A stretch of 64,000 nt of DNA from Asterias rubens (GCF_902459465.1 NC_047073.1:13111855-13175854), one strand, 5' to 3'; positions 32,235 through 44,828 are shown, numbered from the stretch's first letter. Notes: generated by a model not told the origin, from the letters alone. A program made the numbers and translations.

Positions 32235-35200
32235 ATGGCACAACCAAAAGAACAAAAACAATCAACGTCAAGTTGGAAATGGCGCGGTTTGCGTTACATC
32301 ATTCCTTTTGTAATCTGCATCGAGAATTTCCTTGTGTTTGGATTATTGTATAACTACAGCATCTTATTCTTGAGTTTCCAGGAGGAGTTTGGTACTGGCG
32401 CTGCATTCACTGGTGAGTTAACAATCACCAGTTGGTCAAAATGCTCGTAAGCGGGTTGATGATTTATTTATAGGCCAAACTAAAATTTGTTTGTTTGCCC
32501 ATAGTTATTACATACAACTTTAATTGATGGAATGATGCAGCCATAAAATAGTGTAGGTCTATTTCATGGAATAGTGTTTTCATATAACTCACAATTTCTG
32601 TAAAAAAGTAAACCTACGGGATGTTCATTACATTTCTTTTTGTTGTGAAACCACTCTCAGAGAAACGAACTGAATTGTTATTTTAAACAACTTGGTGTTT
32701 ACATTATTCTTGTGCATAATACCCATAGAGCTATATATATTGATATCAATATATATATAGCGATTTGATAATACCATACAATGTGTTGTTGTCCTGGTAC
32801 TAATTAGCATAGCATGAATACCATACAATGTGTTGTTGTCCTGGTACTAATTAGCATAGCATGCTTTATGAAACCGCTTTGTGTGGTTTCCCGCACTCAC
32901 GAACGTGACATGCCTGGCGGTCGGCCTTCATTGCGGCGAGGTGAAAGACCGGCAAGGCGGCGGGTAAATAGTACATAGACCTGGGTGTTACTCATCCATT
33001 GGTCACGTAGGATATCTTCAAAAGGGATGGTCGTTCGGTCGATTTACTTACTTATGTATTTTTTGGTACATTATATTCAAGAGTATACATATACTCTTGG
33101 TATTAAAATACTAATGTCTTTTATTTCACTCGCGCTTTTACTATATTCATATTATTATTATTTCAATACACTCAACGGGATCGATGTACAGGCTGATGAC
33201 CACCATACAATTACAACCATATTATACTCGGGGTTTACTGAGAAGCGGTTATTGGGTTAAAGGCACTGGACACGTTTGGTAAAGAATGTCAAAGACAGTC
33301 TCCTTTCGTATCAAAACTATTCATAATAACAGACCTGTGGAAATTTGAGCTCAAAGTTGTTCGTAGTTTGCAAGAAAATATTGGGGGAAAAACACTTGCT
33401 TGCACAAACTATGGTGTGCTTTCAGATACCTGAGAAGAGCTTCAGGTCTGAAGTTTTTCTCAGATTTAGTCAAATTGTAGTGGGTAGTTACCTCTTTCTC
33501 AAAAACTACGTTACTTCCGACGGAGTTGTTTCCCACAAAATGTTTTATCAACAGCTCCCCGTGCTTTGCTCGTGACAAAGTAAGTTTGTCTATAGTCCTA
33601 TGTATATTTTTGAGTAGAACCAAACGTGTCCAGTGCCTTTACTGAGTATAACACGGACGAATTCATGCCATTTATGACACAGCACCTGATAAGCAGAAAA
33701 CACTATCTGAATTTCAATGAAGTCACGTCGTCCTCATCAATCGGGGTCAACAACTGAGCCAGGTCACAATGCAAACATTATTATCAAATTCAAAGGTCGG
33801 TGGAACGCGATACTTTTTTTGTTTCGCTTAGAAAATCGTTCGTATCAATGTAGAGAAGGATCCTAGTCTGTGATCTTGGCTTTTAGTTTTTACTTGACAG
33901 CCAAATCAGTGTTGGTCTCCCCACCAGCCTGGTCTCCCCTTGATCTCCCGCTTGATCTCCCCATGGAGAAACGAATGATCTCCCCTCGGATGTCATTGTA
34001 TCGGTATTGGCCTCGGTCTCCCCGGTATCGACTACAACACTGAGCCAAATACTGGGTGCGTTCGTTTAGCTTCCCTGGGTCGACCCCGGTGTGTGGCGTT
34101 TTTTTTTCCCTGGACGAGTGTGTGCAGATAATTACCCACGTTCGTCCTGGTAAAAAAAAAACGCAACGCACCGGGGTCGACCCAGGGAAGCTAAGCGAAC
34201 GCGCCCACTTTATTGCCTGAAATAGCGCCATCCTGTGGATTCACCGCCCTATATAGTTAGGCCGTTTGATAGCTAATTTTGTGGGGATCGTATGCGTGGC
34301 TGATGATGCCGAGAAGTAACAGCGATCTCAGACTTGACATCAAGTCTATGTTTAAAGTGCTTGCGTATAAATCACGTCGACTAAAATGCCCCACAGGCTG
34401 GCATAATGCCATTTAAAAAATACCATAGTGTAACAGGTGTTTTGAGCCTTATTATATTGCCGTAAGTCATAGGACAAGTTCAGCGACAAGATGCCATGCG
34501 AAACATTCCAAAAAGAAGAACCGACATCGTGTAACCGGCACCATAATGGTTGCAAGGCGCTGAACAGTGTTGTGTAAAAGAAAGTGCGTGGATTGAGTTA
34601 ATATCCTTTATCGACTTAAGAATACACTCATTTGCTTTTATTCACACACAAAAAAGAAGAATAAAATGAGAGGTCTACAGCCTAATATGTTTTCAAAAAG
34701 TTTCCTTACATAGTTCCAATTTTCACTTGCCTTTGCTAGGTTGTTTTGGTCGTTTCCTCATCCATCTTGAAAGTTGAGTAGTAGGAAACTTGGTACATAA
34801 AGGCCGATCACTTAGCAGACTTTACCCATTTTAATTGGTCGATCTTATTTTTTAAATAAAACGCTTTTACTAAACGAATTTTTTTTTAGCTGTGGGATAA
34901 AATCATGACTTTAATAGTATTTGATTGAAAACTGTTCACTTTGTATTGGTTTCTATTCCAGGTTGGTTGGGATCTTTAGCGAACTCCTTGACATGTTTGG
35001 CGAGCCCTCTGACAAGTTCACTCCTTCAACGGACTGGCAGTCGAGTTGTGCTTGTCGTTGGTCATGCATTCATGTTCACAGGTGTGATGCTGACCTCTGT
35101 AATTCCAAACCTCGCGTACGGGATATTGACCTTCGGAATCCTGACCGGGGTTGGAGCCAACTTCATCATGTATACTTCGTTTGTCCTTCTGCTGGTGTGG

Positions 35201-38200
35201 TTTAAGGATAGCAACTACTGCAGGGCAAACGGTATAGCTGTTCTTGGATCCACGTTGGGTAAAATGCGGATTTATTTGTTGTGCAACGAGTTCACTCTGC
35301 GGGGGTAGCTCAGTCAGTGGCGGTTTTTAGAGCACCAGACTCAATTAGCTTTGGTGTTTCTGTTCAGCAGAGTTTGGGTTCGAGTCCAAGTTGTGATACG
35401 AAATGTCCATAAGCATGAGGTTTCGTCCTTCGAATGGGACGTAAAGCCGTTGGTTCCGTGTGTTGTGTTGTGTTGTGTAACGTTCGTAAAAGAACCCAGT
35501 GCACTTACCGAAAAGAAAAGGGGTTCGCCCTGGTGTTCCTGGTTTGATTGGCTGCATATTGCGCCATAGCACGTTGTGTGAATTGAAGGAATAGGTCTCA
35601 TACTTCAAAACGTAGCTTTAAAAATATCTCGATGACAAAATACTGAGCGATGATACGCCCCTTAGGGATGTGATGACTTTCTTTAAAGAGCCTAGTATTA
35701 TTAGTTTTAAACATTGTTCTTTACTTATTTTTATGTTGACTCAAAACATATTTCTTTCCATGTAGGTTTGTTGGCTTTCAGTCCCCTGCTCACAGTCTGC
35801 ATATCAAGATACGGATGGCGAAATGCTTTGAGAATTATATCTGGTGTGATCCTGGTGTTTGGTGTAGCTTTTGGGTTGGTTCTAGTTGACCCACCGACAA
35901 ATGAAAAGGAAACATGTATTAAAAACGATGAAGCGCATCTTGGAGATGATATACCAGAGGTTGTTCCTTTGACCGAAGATGGCGTGGACATCGGTAACAA
36001 TCTCCAAGTAACGATAGATAGAACTCCTGAGAATCAGAGCTTGTGTGAAGAACTTAAAGAACATCATGAAGACTTGACTCGACAGAAACAACAGAAGAAA
36101 TGTTGCTTCTCATCAGACCACTACGAGTTGCTCGATATGATGAAGAGTTTTGAACCCTGGGTTTGGAGCATAGGACTCATACTTTCTCTAATGGGATGGA
36201 CATTTTTCACCATTAACTTTGTAAGCTGATTATTTTGCGGAACTCATTATGTTTCATATGATAATAATTGGCAAATTAATGTCATAAAGAGTTGGACAGG
36301 GGTATTTTTTTTATTGCAAATTTATTCACCAGATTTCTTTTCCACAAACGATACACTACGGAAAAGCTAACCGGAACCACCCTTGTTTATTTTTGTTATC
36401 TCAATAATAATTATCTTTATTTGGAAATTTAGTTTGTAAACCATTAAATGTACAAGTTAATTATTAGCGTTAAACAATTCGTATTTCGATGATGGCAACG
36501 TACGCAATAAATGGATGGGTATTCAAATAACATTTGCTTGGCTTTGACAGTCTTTTTGGTGGAGATATTTCTACGGGGGACTGGTTCAGCTGGTATGAAC
36601 TTTAGAATCAATGAGTTGCCAGATGAAAATATTTCTCTGGAGGATTGGTACTGCAAATCCAAAAAAAAAAAATATTTGTACTTTTCATATCTGACTTTTG
36701 CACTTTAACTTGATAAATTATTTTCTTTGACCGTAGGCCAGTTTTATGGATGGGCGTGGTCTGAACAGAGATCAGATATCCCTCGTCATTATGCTCTTCG
36801 CTGTTGGGGAAATCGTTGGCAAAGTTTCGATTGCTGCCATTGGGGACAATCTTCCATTCCAGCGTATTTACGTCGTTGTTGCGTCCATGCTTCTCGGTAC
36901 AGCTGCGTTGTCTTTCATGGCGTTTGTTTATACGTTGGAGCAGATGATAGCATTAGCAGTGGGTAAGAACAGGCTGGGAAGACTGGTCCAAATTCTTAAA
37001 GACACTGGACACTATTGGTAATTGTAAAAGACCAGTCTTCTCACTTGGTGTATCTCAACATGTGCATAAAATTACAAACCTGTGCAAATTTGAGCTTCTT
37101 CTTTCTCGAAAACTACGTCACTTCAGAGGGAGCCGTTTCTCTCAATGTTTTATCAACCTCTCCCTATTACTCGTTACCAAGTAAAGTTTTATGCTTTACA
37201 AAAATCTGAGTAATTACCAGAAGTGTCCACTGCCTGTAATTGAATATTGCATTAAAACTTATAACATATTTTGTTAACTTGTAATAAAAATTGGTATCTA
37301 TGAAATAACATTTCGAGCTGCACACAACTCGACTCAGCCTTTCACGCGTGCACGTTTTATCAAAGATGCGGTCAATGACGTCATGTGCAATGAGGGCAAT
37401 CTACTTTCTACTATCTTGCTCTTTTGTGTGTTTATTTTTACCAATGCTTTTGCCGGTTATTGTTTTAAAAACATCTTTTTTACTTTGGACGGTGTCAACC
37501 TTTTTTTTATTATAAAAAATTTAATAAGCCATTAATAATATTAACTCTATAAGCACATTATCCAATATTGTTTGTCTGTTTCTCTGTTTAGCTTTCGGGT
37601 TCATACGGTCGGGCCTGTACGGTCTGTCGAATGCTGCCACTGTAGAGCTCTTTGCCGATACGTACACCACCAACGGTGTAGTGATCATGTCAATGGTTCC
37701 TTATGGTGTGGGAATTTTACTCGGTGCTCCGTTGTCCGGTAAGAATTAAAGTTAGGTTTCACTGTAACAGCTATCCGGATGGAAACAACATTCGGTGCAT
37801 CAAAATTGCCACTGTCACAAAAATGGGGAATTTTTTCTTCCTCTAAAAAACAATTCAAAAAAGGGAATCCTTAAAGACGGTGGACACTATTGGTAATTGT
37901 CAAAGACCATTCTTCTCACTTGGTATATCTCAACATATACATAAAATAACAAACCTATGAAAATTTGAGCTCAATCGGTCGTCGAAGTAGCGAGATAATA
38001 ATGAAAGAAAAAACACCCTTGTCATACGAAGTTGTGCACTTTCAGATGCTTGATTTCGAGACCTCAAGTTCTAAATCTGAGGTCTCGAAATCAAATTCGT
38101 GGAAAATTACTTCTTTCTCGAAAACTATGTTACTTCAGAGGGAGCCATTTCTCACAGTGTTTTATACTATCAACAGCTCCCCATTACTCGTTACCAAATA

Positions 38201-39023
38201 AGGTTTTATGCTAATAATTATTTTGAGTAATTGCCAATAGTGTCCACTGCCTTAAAACAAATATTTTGACAATTTCTGAGGTCCAAATTTTTGAGGATGG
38301 CAATTCTGTAATATTACAGGAAAAAGATTGTATCCGGATGTCATAGCGAAGTCTGGCCCGAAGATTCTGGGTATCCCCACAATATTTTCAGGGGCTCACC
38401 CGATTGAGCACTGCAGGGTTGACCAAAGATTATAAAGCGCCGATAGGCGCAAGATGCGGAACTCGGGCTGAAATGTGAAATCCCACTGGACGCCATTTCG
38501 GCAAGTATCTCTTTTGATACAACAATAGATCAGTGCAGATAAGTGCAGACAATGACCATTTCTATCAATGGAAAACAAAACATTCACTTGCTGAAATGGC
38601 GCCCATGAGTATTTCACGTTCCAGCAATAGATAAAGCTTCAGTTCCGCATCTTGCGCCTTCGGCGCTCTATAATCTTTGGGGTTGACCCAGGGAAGCTTA
38701 TCGAACGCACCCACTGTCTCAACGCAACACCAACCCCAATAACCACACACAGACTTGTAAAGTTTGCAAATCCATTGGACAATGATTCATTAAGCAGTGA
38801 CAACAACTTGATTTGATTTGATTTGTTTTTATATGATTTGGTTTGATTTGATTTGATTGCAGGAGGATTGTATGACATCACAGGTGACTACATTCTCAGT
38901 CTTGTAGTCATCGGCGCCATCTTTGTTTGCTGTTCAATGTTATATCTGGCCATACCAATACGAAGGCGGCTACGAGCGCGTGGTGTGTGCTGTAAACCAA
39001 CGACAACCCCTGTTCGGTTATGA
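32235..39023 (+). CDS. SLC16-like major facilitator (monocarboxylate transporter-type), complete, 6 exons
   Basis: Exons: 32235-32412, 34962-35258, 35766-36220, 36737-36962, 37592-37738, 38863-39023, giving 487 residues; phases agree. The start ATG at 32235 gives MAQPKEQKQSTSSWKW, followed by the first membrane segment and FLSFQEEFG, which matches the SLC16 phrase at that site. Exon 2 carries several membrane segments (SPLTSSLLQRTGSRVVLVVG, ILTGVGANFIMYTSFVLLLV). Exon 3 has LLAFSPLLTVCISRYGWRNA, then a long hydrophilic loop (about residues 200-285) between helices 6 and 7, typical of the family. Exons 4-6 carry the remaining helices, ending LRARGVCCKPTTTPVRL. The DGGWGW-type motif usual before helix 1 of SLC16 proteins is missing. 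The substrate cannot be told; family members carry monocarboxylates, thyroid hormone or other small molecules across the plasma membrane. Confidence 0.82.
32731..32863. repeat. AT palindrome followed by a perfect 47-bp tandem duplication
   Basis: 32731-32760 is an almost perfect palindrome centred on TTGATATCAA. 32770-32816 and 32817-32863 are two identical 47-bp units beginning AATACCATACAATG. It lies in intron 1 of the SLC16-like gene. Confidence 0.7.
33257..33641. mobile_element. MITE family G, full-length copy in SLC16-like intron 1
   Basis: Ends AAAGGCACTGGACACGTTTG and its inverse CAAACGTGTCCAGTGCCTTT. The interior has the family words AACAGACCTGTGGAAATTTG and CTCTTTCTCAAAAACTACGT. Confidence 0.8.
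34054..34206. mobile_element. MITE family A, copy 3
   Basis: A palindrome starting GGGTGCGTTCGTTTAGCTTC with GTCGACCCCGGTGTGTGGCG and the inverse arm ending GCGAACGCGCCC. Confidence 0.8.
35299..35612 (+). mobile_element. tRNA-derived SINE, fairly complete copy in SLC16-like intron 2
   Basis: Head GGGGGTAGCTCAGTCAGTGG (A box) and GGGTTCGAGTCC (B box). Body with GGGACGTAAAGCCGTTGG, AACCCAGTGCACTTACCG and GGTGTTCCTGGTTTG. Same family as 51160-51545 and 7128-7271. Confidence 0.75.
37001..37238. mobile_element. MITE family G, shortened copy in SLC16-like intron 4
   Basis: Ends AAAGACACTGGACACTATTG and AGAAGTGTCCACTGCCTG. It begins directly after a 36-bp stretch shared with the inverted paralog, which lacks the element at that spot. 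Confidence 0.75.
37872..38255. mobile_element. MITE family G, full-length copy in SLC16-like intron 5
   Basis: Ends TTAAAGACGGTGGACACTAT and ATAGTGTCCACTGCCTTAA. The central palindrome GATTTCGAGACCTCAAG is present. Confidence 0.8.
38680..38862. repeat. MITE family A arm and (ATTTG)n microsatellite before the last SLC16-like exon
   Basis: 38680-38715 matches one arm of family A (GGGTTGACCCAGGGAAGCTT). 38807-38860 is a run of GATTT/ATTTG units ending at the acceptor. The inverted copy of the gene has the same microsatellite beside its last exon (25353-25380). Confidence 0.6.
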
Positions 39024-40010
39024 AATGTAATTATTTATTAGCAAAGATCGACCATCAGAAGTCATGTGTGCTGAAAATTCAGGACTGCAAAATATTAACA
39101 CATAAATTACGCCAGGAAAGCAAACCTTGTAATGTCTACTTACATGCGGAGACGTCCCGTTTTCATAAAGGTGTTTAAAACACATTTCTTTGGTAAGCAC
39201 AAAATGAGGGGCACCAGTCACACCAGTGTAAACTTGAAGGGCTTTCGGCTGGTAACCAATTTATGTTAAGTAAAATTGTCTGTGTTATTCAAGCTTTTAA
39301 CTGTGTGTATGTTGTTGTTTTTGTGGGGGGGGGGGGCTCTGCTGTTTTACCTTGCTCTCGGTCTCCAAATGCGAACAAAGGCACTGAGTGTATGCTTGTC
39401 CACAAACAATCCAAACCCCCAAATAATTCCGCACAGTCTTATTTAGACTAAAGGATGGTAAAGTCAGTGCTGTAATTTGTCTTCCATATTCCATTTTTTG
39501 ATCTTCTCATTACCAAAGAATGTCTTTTTACAAACATGATGCCCGTGTATTCTGTCAACACTCCACAAAAATATGTCTCTGAAGTTAACTCATCCATCAA
39601 CAAAGAACACAGTCTTCCATAAATTTCCTTCGAATATTCCGCAGGGAAAGTCAGCAATAATTATTTGAATTCACGGGTGGTTTTATATTATTATTATTAT
39701 TTTTGTAAAACCGCAACTTTTCTGTAAATGAAAACTTTTGAAGTTTTTGGCTTTTGAGGGGTTGTTGATACAATTTTTTAGTATTGTGTGCTCAGAGGCT
39801 GTTATCATTATTCCTCACAATGCCGTGTGCTTGAATTTTTTAGGGCATTAAAGTAGCTCATATAATAAAAATTATCTGTAAACATTGTTTAACGACATTG
39901 CTGTTAATTTGTATGTGAAATATTTGTATAAATTTGTATGTGAATAATATACGTCTTTTTGTAATTATTTGTAAATAATCAGAGTTAATTTGTAATAAAC
40001 ATGAATAATG
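39024..40010 (+). other. 3' UTR / downstream region of the SLC16-like gene
   Basis: The first 100 nt match the 3' flank of the inverted copy. AATAAA at 39994-39999 is a plausible poly(A) signal. The segment from 39736 onward is repeated at 61733. Confidence 0.4.
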
Positions 40011-42005
40011 TATGAGACTAAACGTTTTGTTCCGTCCTAGCTTATAAGGTTTAGAAGGTTTGCTTTGTTTTTCTATAGTCCTATTTCGTTCATATTATTA
40101 TAACTTAAGATCTGGTAAGATGTCCACTTATTGTTGTATGAAAATCATTTCGGTACAAGACTTTGAGAATCGGCCTCCATTATTTGCCTCTATTCAATTG
40201 TGTCTCACATGATTATTCGAGTACTTCGGTAATATCTTTGTTCAGTAGACCTTCTTTATAATTCTTGTACATGATCATCCATGTACATAAATTGCAAAAT
40301 TTGAAATTCCTGTGATTTGTAATCACTAACTAATAAATGGTTAAAATCTAATCTACTTAATCTAGATATCATAATAAACCACATTGGCAATCTAGTATTA
40401 TTTTCGTTCATCAACACTAACTATCAGATGTGGTTTCGAGAATGGCCTGTGATTATAGTCACATCCAAACAATACCAAGCCCGATATGGTGATGGGAGGG
40501 GGAGGGTCGGTGTGGTCAGGGTATACCCGCCCCATACACATGTTCAAATACTTCTGCTTAAAGGTGCCCCATAACCTCTCTAAAATCCTATAAGAATAAA
40601 CCTGAGATTCCAACCACACAATGAAGAGAAAATAGAGGGGGTAAAACCATACCCACAACAAGTACATTTCGGGAGGAGGGGGGGGGGGCAGGGGGTGTGC
40701 CAGTCCACTTTGCCCCCCCCCCCCCCACTCCGAGCATCAAACCGTACATATTAAAGCATAAAATAACAAGCCTGTGAAAATTTGAACTAAATTGATCATC
40801 GAAGTTGCAAGAAAATGACGGGAGAAAAAAACACCCTTGTTGGACGAATTTGTCTGTGCTTCCAGATAGGAATAAAGGATTTCTGGCTAGAAGTCTAGTA
40901 TCATTTTGGTGAGAAAATACCTCTTTCTCAAAAGCTATGCTACTACAGAGGGAGCCGTTTCTCACAATGTTTAATACTATCAACAGCTCTCCAATGCTTG
41001 TTTACCAAGTCCGTTTTTTTTCCCTTTCACAGTTGACTTTTAAACATTTCGACGCTAATGATGATGAAATAATTTAGCTATCATGATGATATCATTGTCG
41101 AAAAACTAACGCCTTAGCAATTAATCAGTATGAGCATTGAGCCATGATGAAAGCCTTGAAAATCTATTGTGTTCATTTTCATCTTCTAAAAACCAATTTG
41201 CCCGAAAAATTACATTTAGCCGTTAACGAGAGGCGTTTATAGTTCACTTGGGACTATTAATGCCGACCAAATAATATTATACGAAAGGGACACCAATTGT
41301 TTATTAATTATGAGCCTTTTTACTTTATTGAACCACGATTCGTTTGAACCACGAAAACTAATCGTTAGACCTTTCTCCAGCAAACTCGGGCGGTGCATGC
41401 GCAGGATAAAACTGTCAAGTGGTATGTCTAATCAACATTTTAGATGATTTTGACCCCATGTGTCGCCCTCGAGCCAAAGTCGGACTTCTAAAACAACAGG
41501 GCCTACATAAATGGATAGCGTGTAGAGGCCTGGAAAATTGCATACAAGGTAAGTGTGTATCATAGTGAGTCGAGTGTGCATTATTTTTACCATTAGTTTA
41601 GGCTATGTAATGCATGATGCCTCCTGCTATGTGTACCGACACTCCTACTTTGACGATCACTCATTTTCGACAAAGCCCTACCCCTACTTGCAATTGAAGT
41701 ACAAAGACGTTGGGCGAGTGAGGATTTAAAAAAAATATTGGCTCTTTTAACATACCCCTAAAAAAAGTGTAAAACGTCTCCAAATTGGTCTGTTTTACTA
41801 CGAGGATTGTTGAGAGGTGGGGGAGAACAACCAGAAGTGACAATCAACGCTGCGTGATAGTATAATAATTATACACAGTTAAACTAAACAAGTCTTATTT
41901 ATCTTGATTTTTGAGGCCGGTATCAGATGCAATTGTGTCCGCAATGCAATACTGTCCGCTCCGGACACTTTTGCATATGCAATCGTGTCTGGGGCTATGC
42001 AGAAA
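39736..42005 (+). repeat. Left copy of a large direct duplication (at least 2.27 kb)
   Basis: Almost identical to 61733-64000 at an offset of about 21,997 bases. Differences by eye are about a dozen substitutions and small length changes in C/G runs. The segment includes a partial family G element (about 40755-41020) and the start of a palindromic array (41925 onward). The copy probably extends further right; the window end prevents seeing it. Confidence 0.85.
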
Positions 42006-42415
42006 CCGTCCGACCGACATGTACATGACTGTACATGTATGTACGCGCGTACCCCCCCCCCCCCCACCCACCGTAAGCGAGCGTGCATGCATTGAAACGT
42101 ACATGCAGCGAATACCCAACGGCCGAACATTTCCCATGTCATTGCATTCATGATGCACTTAGCTTGTAAAAAAAAAATGGCGAGTTTGTCCCGTCGACCA
42201 AGGGCGTTTAATTTACTGCAAGGACGGTTTTGCACGGGGGCGGACACAACTGCATATGCAATTGTGTCCGGGCGGACACATTCGCATTATGCAGCAGCGT
42301 CCGGGCGGACACGATTGCATATGCAAAACCGTCCGGCGGACATTGTTGAATATGCAATAATGTCCTCCGGATAGTATTGCATAGAGGACATAATTGCATG
42401 CGACACCGGCGCATC
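41925..42415. repeat. Array of short palindromic units with CGGACAC and TTGCATATGCAA
   Basis: Two clusters (41930-42020 and 42230-42415) with units of about 33-38 bp. Each unit is itself palindromic: CGGACAC, then ATTGCATATGCAATT, then GTGTCCG. At least five units can be counted in the second cluster, with growing divergence at its right end. A run of C (42051-42066) and overlapping TGTACATG words separate the clusters. Reading frames across it are artefacts. Confidence 0.7.
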
Positions 42416-43289
42416 CAAAAACAAGTTTTATTTATTTATTTATGTATTTTTTATTTAAATTTTTTTAGTGGGCGGGCGAGGTTTAATAGTTACTTTTCGG
42501 CACAGCTTTCTCCAGAAGACGATGAGAGTACACTGATCGAAATGTCAAGTATGAAAGCAACGGTTATTTTCAGAACCACCCCAACTCATTAGAGATAGTC
42601 ATTACATGGTTAGCGCAATGAAGGATGTTTTGCGTAGGCGAAAATTAAGCCATATCTTTTGATCATAGGCTATATCACTGTTTTTGGGGCTTTTCCCATT
42701 CGGGTCGTTGTTATTATGTTTTATACAGCTTCTTTTTTACAAATTACAGCCATGACTTACAAGTTTTGTCTTACAGTGTGGAAATATAGATGGACACGAA
42801 ATTATTATTTTGACGAAGTTAGTGATTGAAACATTCATACCCAAAACCCAGTGATGTTGAATAATGGAGGAACTATGCCTACAGTGTAGAAACTAATATA
42901 ATCACAAACAGCCTAAAGTAACATTATCCATCGGCGACAATTAACTTTCCATCTGTTTTGTCGTCACTCCATGACCAAACATCCTGATGACGTCACTGCT
43001 AATTATTTTCAAGAATGCAATGCAATGGAAACTGAACAATCGTTGTTTTATTCATCAGTGTATTCTGGGAATTAGGCTATTCCAAAGATACTATAAAAGG
43101 AAGATAGGACACTAGCGCTGTTTTACACGCAGCCGTTGTAACGCGATGACTCGGCACAATTGGAACGTGGGGAAGGGCGCCATCACTCGGTGGGCAAGTA
43201 AAACGAAGCAGGCGACGTTCAGCGCAGTATAGAAATAAATAGGAGGGTCATGGCAAATGTTGGCAATTTGCGTTAAAACAATAAGATTT

Positions 43290-43445
43290 CTCAGATTTAA
43301 AAGGGCGTTTCTTAAGGATTTAAGCGGGTGTTTCTTAAGGATTTTAAAGTGTGCTTATTAGGGATTTAAAAGGTTTTTTTATTAAGAATTCAAAAGGGTG
43401 TTTCTTAGGGGTTTAAAAGGGTGTTTCTTGGATTTAAATGAGTGT
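43290..43445. repeat. Degenerate tandem repeat, unit about 27 bp
   Basis: About six units of the type GGGTGTTTCTTAAGGATTTAA in direct order, with many substitutions. Confidence 0.55.
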
Positions 43446-44017
43446 TTCGTGGTTGATAGGGTTTTTCTGCACAATTGTCTACAAGTGGTTATCTTTGATT
43501 CGAATTAATCTTATGTTATTGTTGTCCCTGCCTTTATACCACTATTATTTGAGGTAGTTTTCAAAAAGCTGTTAATTTCATAGTAAATGTGGTGAGATGG
43601 GGATACTGAATACTTGGATCTTTTAATTAAACCAACAAAGTGCAAAAGTATGACATTGTATCCTGTGTATCAATCATTTTTAATAATCACTTGCAAGTTG
43701 GTTACATACAATAACAAGGTTCAATTAATGACCAGCTGGGACCAAATCCATGGCTCTGGGCTTATGCAGATTTCTACGCAGTAAGCAGAGCCATGCAATT
43801 CGACCCAGATTCACAACTCTGTTTGTAAACAATAAATACATGAATTGGTAGGTATACAAATATCACATTTAATGATGAGTAGGGTTAGCATGGTTTGCTA
43901 CATTAAACAGCCCACTCCAAATTATGTCTTTGTTCCGCTTTTTAACAATCTTTGTAACACATTATATTATTTATTAATTTAATTAATGTTTATATAATTT
44001 ATAAACATTATAAAGGG

Positions 44018-44683
44018 GTGAAAGGGTAACATCGTTCATCTCATTTTTTGTTGTTGTGAGATTTAGGTTGCATGCTGCAGTGAAGTTTTATAACAAGAGC
44101 TTGTTTAACAAGAAAGTTGTGGACAGTGAAAAGAAAGTGAAAAGGAAGAGTAGAAAGTCCCGCTTGCCCCCCCCCCCCCCCCCCACCCCCACATTATATT
44201 GTTTTATGCCTCTGAAGAAGGTCCGGATTGGATCGAAAGCTAAGGCCATCTACCCTATTCATTATATCATTATATTAATAAATATATTAATAAATATATT
44301 AAGTCATTATTACTTTCTTTTAATCAACAGAGCCACTCTGCTCAGCACCCTTCTTGATCCCAAATAAGATCGAACAAATGAACAAATGAATGGTTTGATA
44401 CATACAAATTATGTATTTGTCCCGCTTGCCCCCCCCCCCCCACCCCCACCCCTGCCCACACGCACACACACACACACACACTACTAGCCTTGTCAGTCAT
44501 TGTCGATTACAGATCACAGGAATTACAGATGAGAAATTTTTACCAACTTTCTACTCTTCCTTTTCACTTTCTTTTCACTGTCCACAACTTTCTTGTTAAA
44601 CAAGCTCTTGTTATAAAACTTCACTGCAGCATGCAACCTAAATCTCACAAAAAAAAAATGAGATGAACGATGTTACCCTTTCA
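44018..44683. repeat. Inverted repeat with 140-bp arms
   Basis: Arms at 44018-44160 and 44546-44683 are nearly perfect complements. The spacer has two direct copies of CCCGCTTGCCCCCCCCC (44158 and 44420), a (CA)n run at 44461-44482 and a TGAAGAAGGTCCGGATTGGA phrase at 44213, which resembles the 3' region of some non-LTR or Penelope-type elements. Confidence 0.7.
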
Positions 44684-44828
44684 CTACTGCACAAATCAAG
44701 ATGAAGGTTATTATTGGTCAAACCAATATGGATTCTTTCTACAATCCTTTTGCCGATGGCATTGATGTGGAAATAATCATTAAAACATTTCAACTAAGCA
44801 GGTTCAACAAAACAATACCTGTTTTACA

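Noticed and set aside
41895-42414. Several overlapping open frames of 60-120 residues on both strands
   Set aside because: They run through the palindromic TTGCATATGCAA array and C runs; frames on both strands reflect its symmetry.
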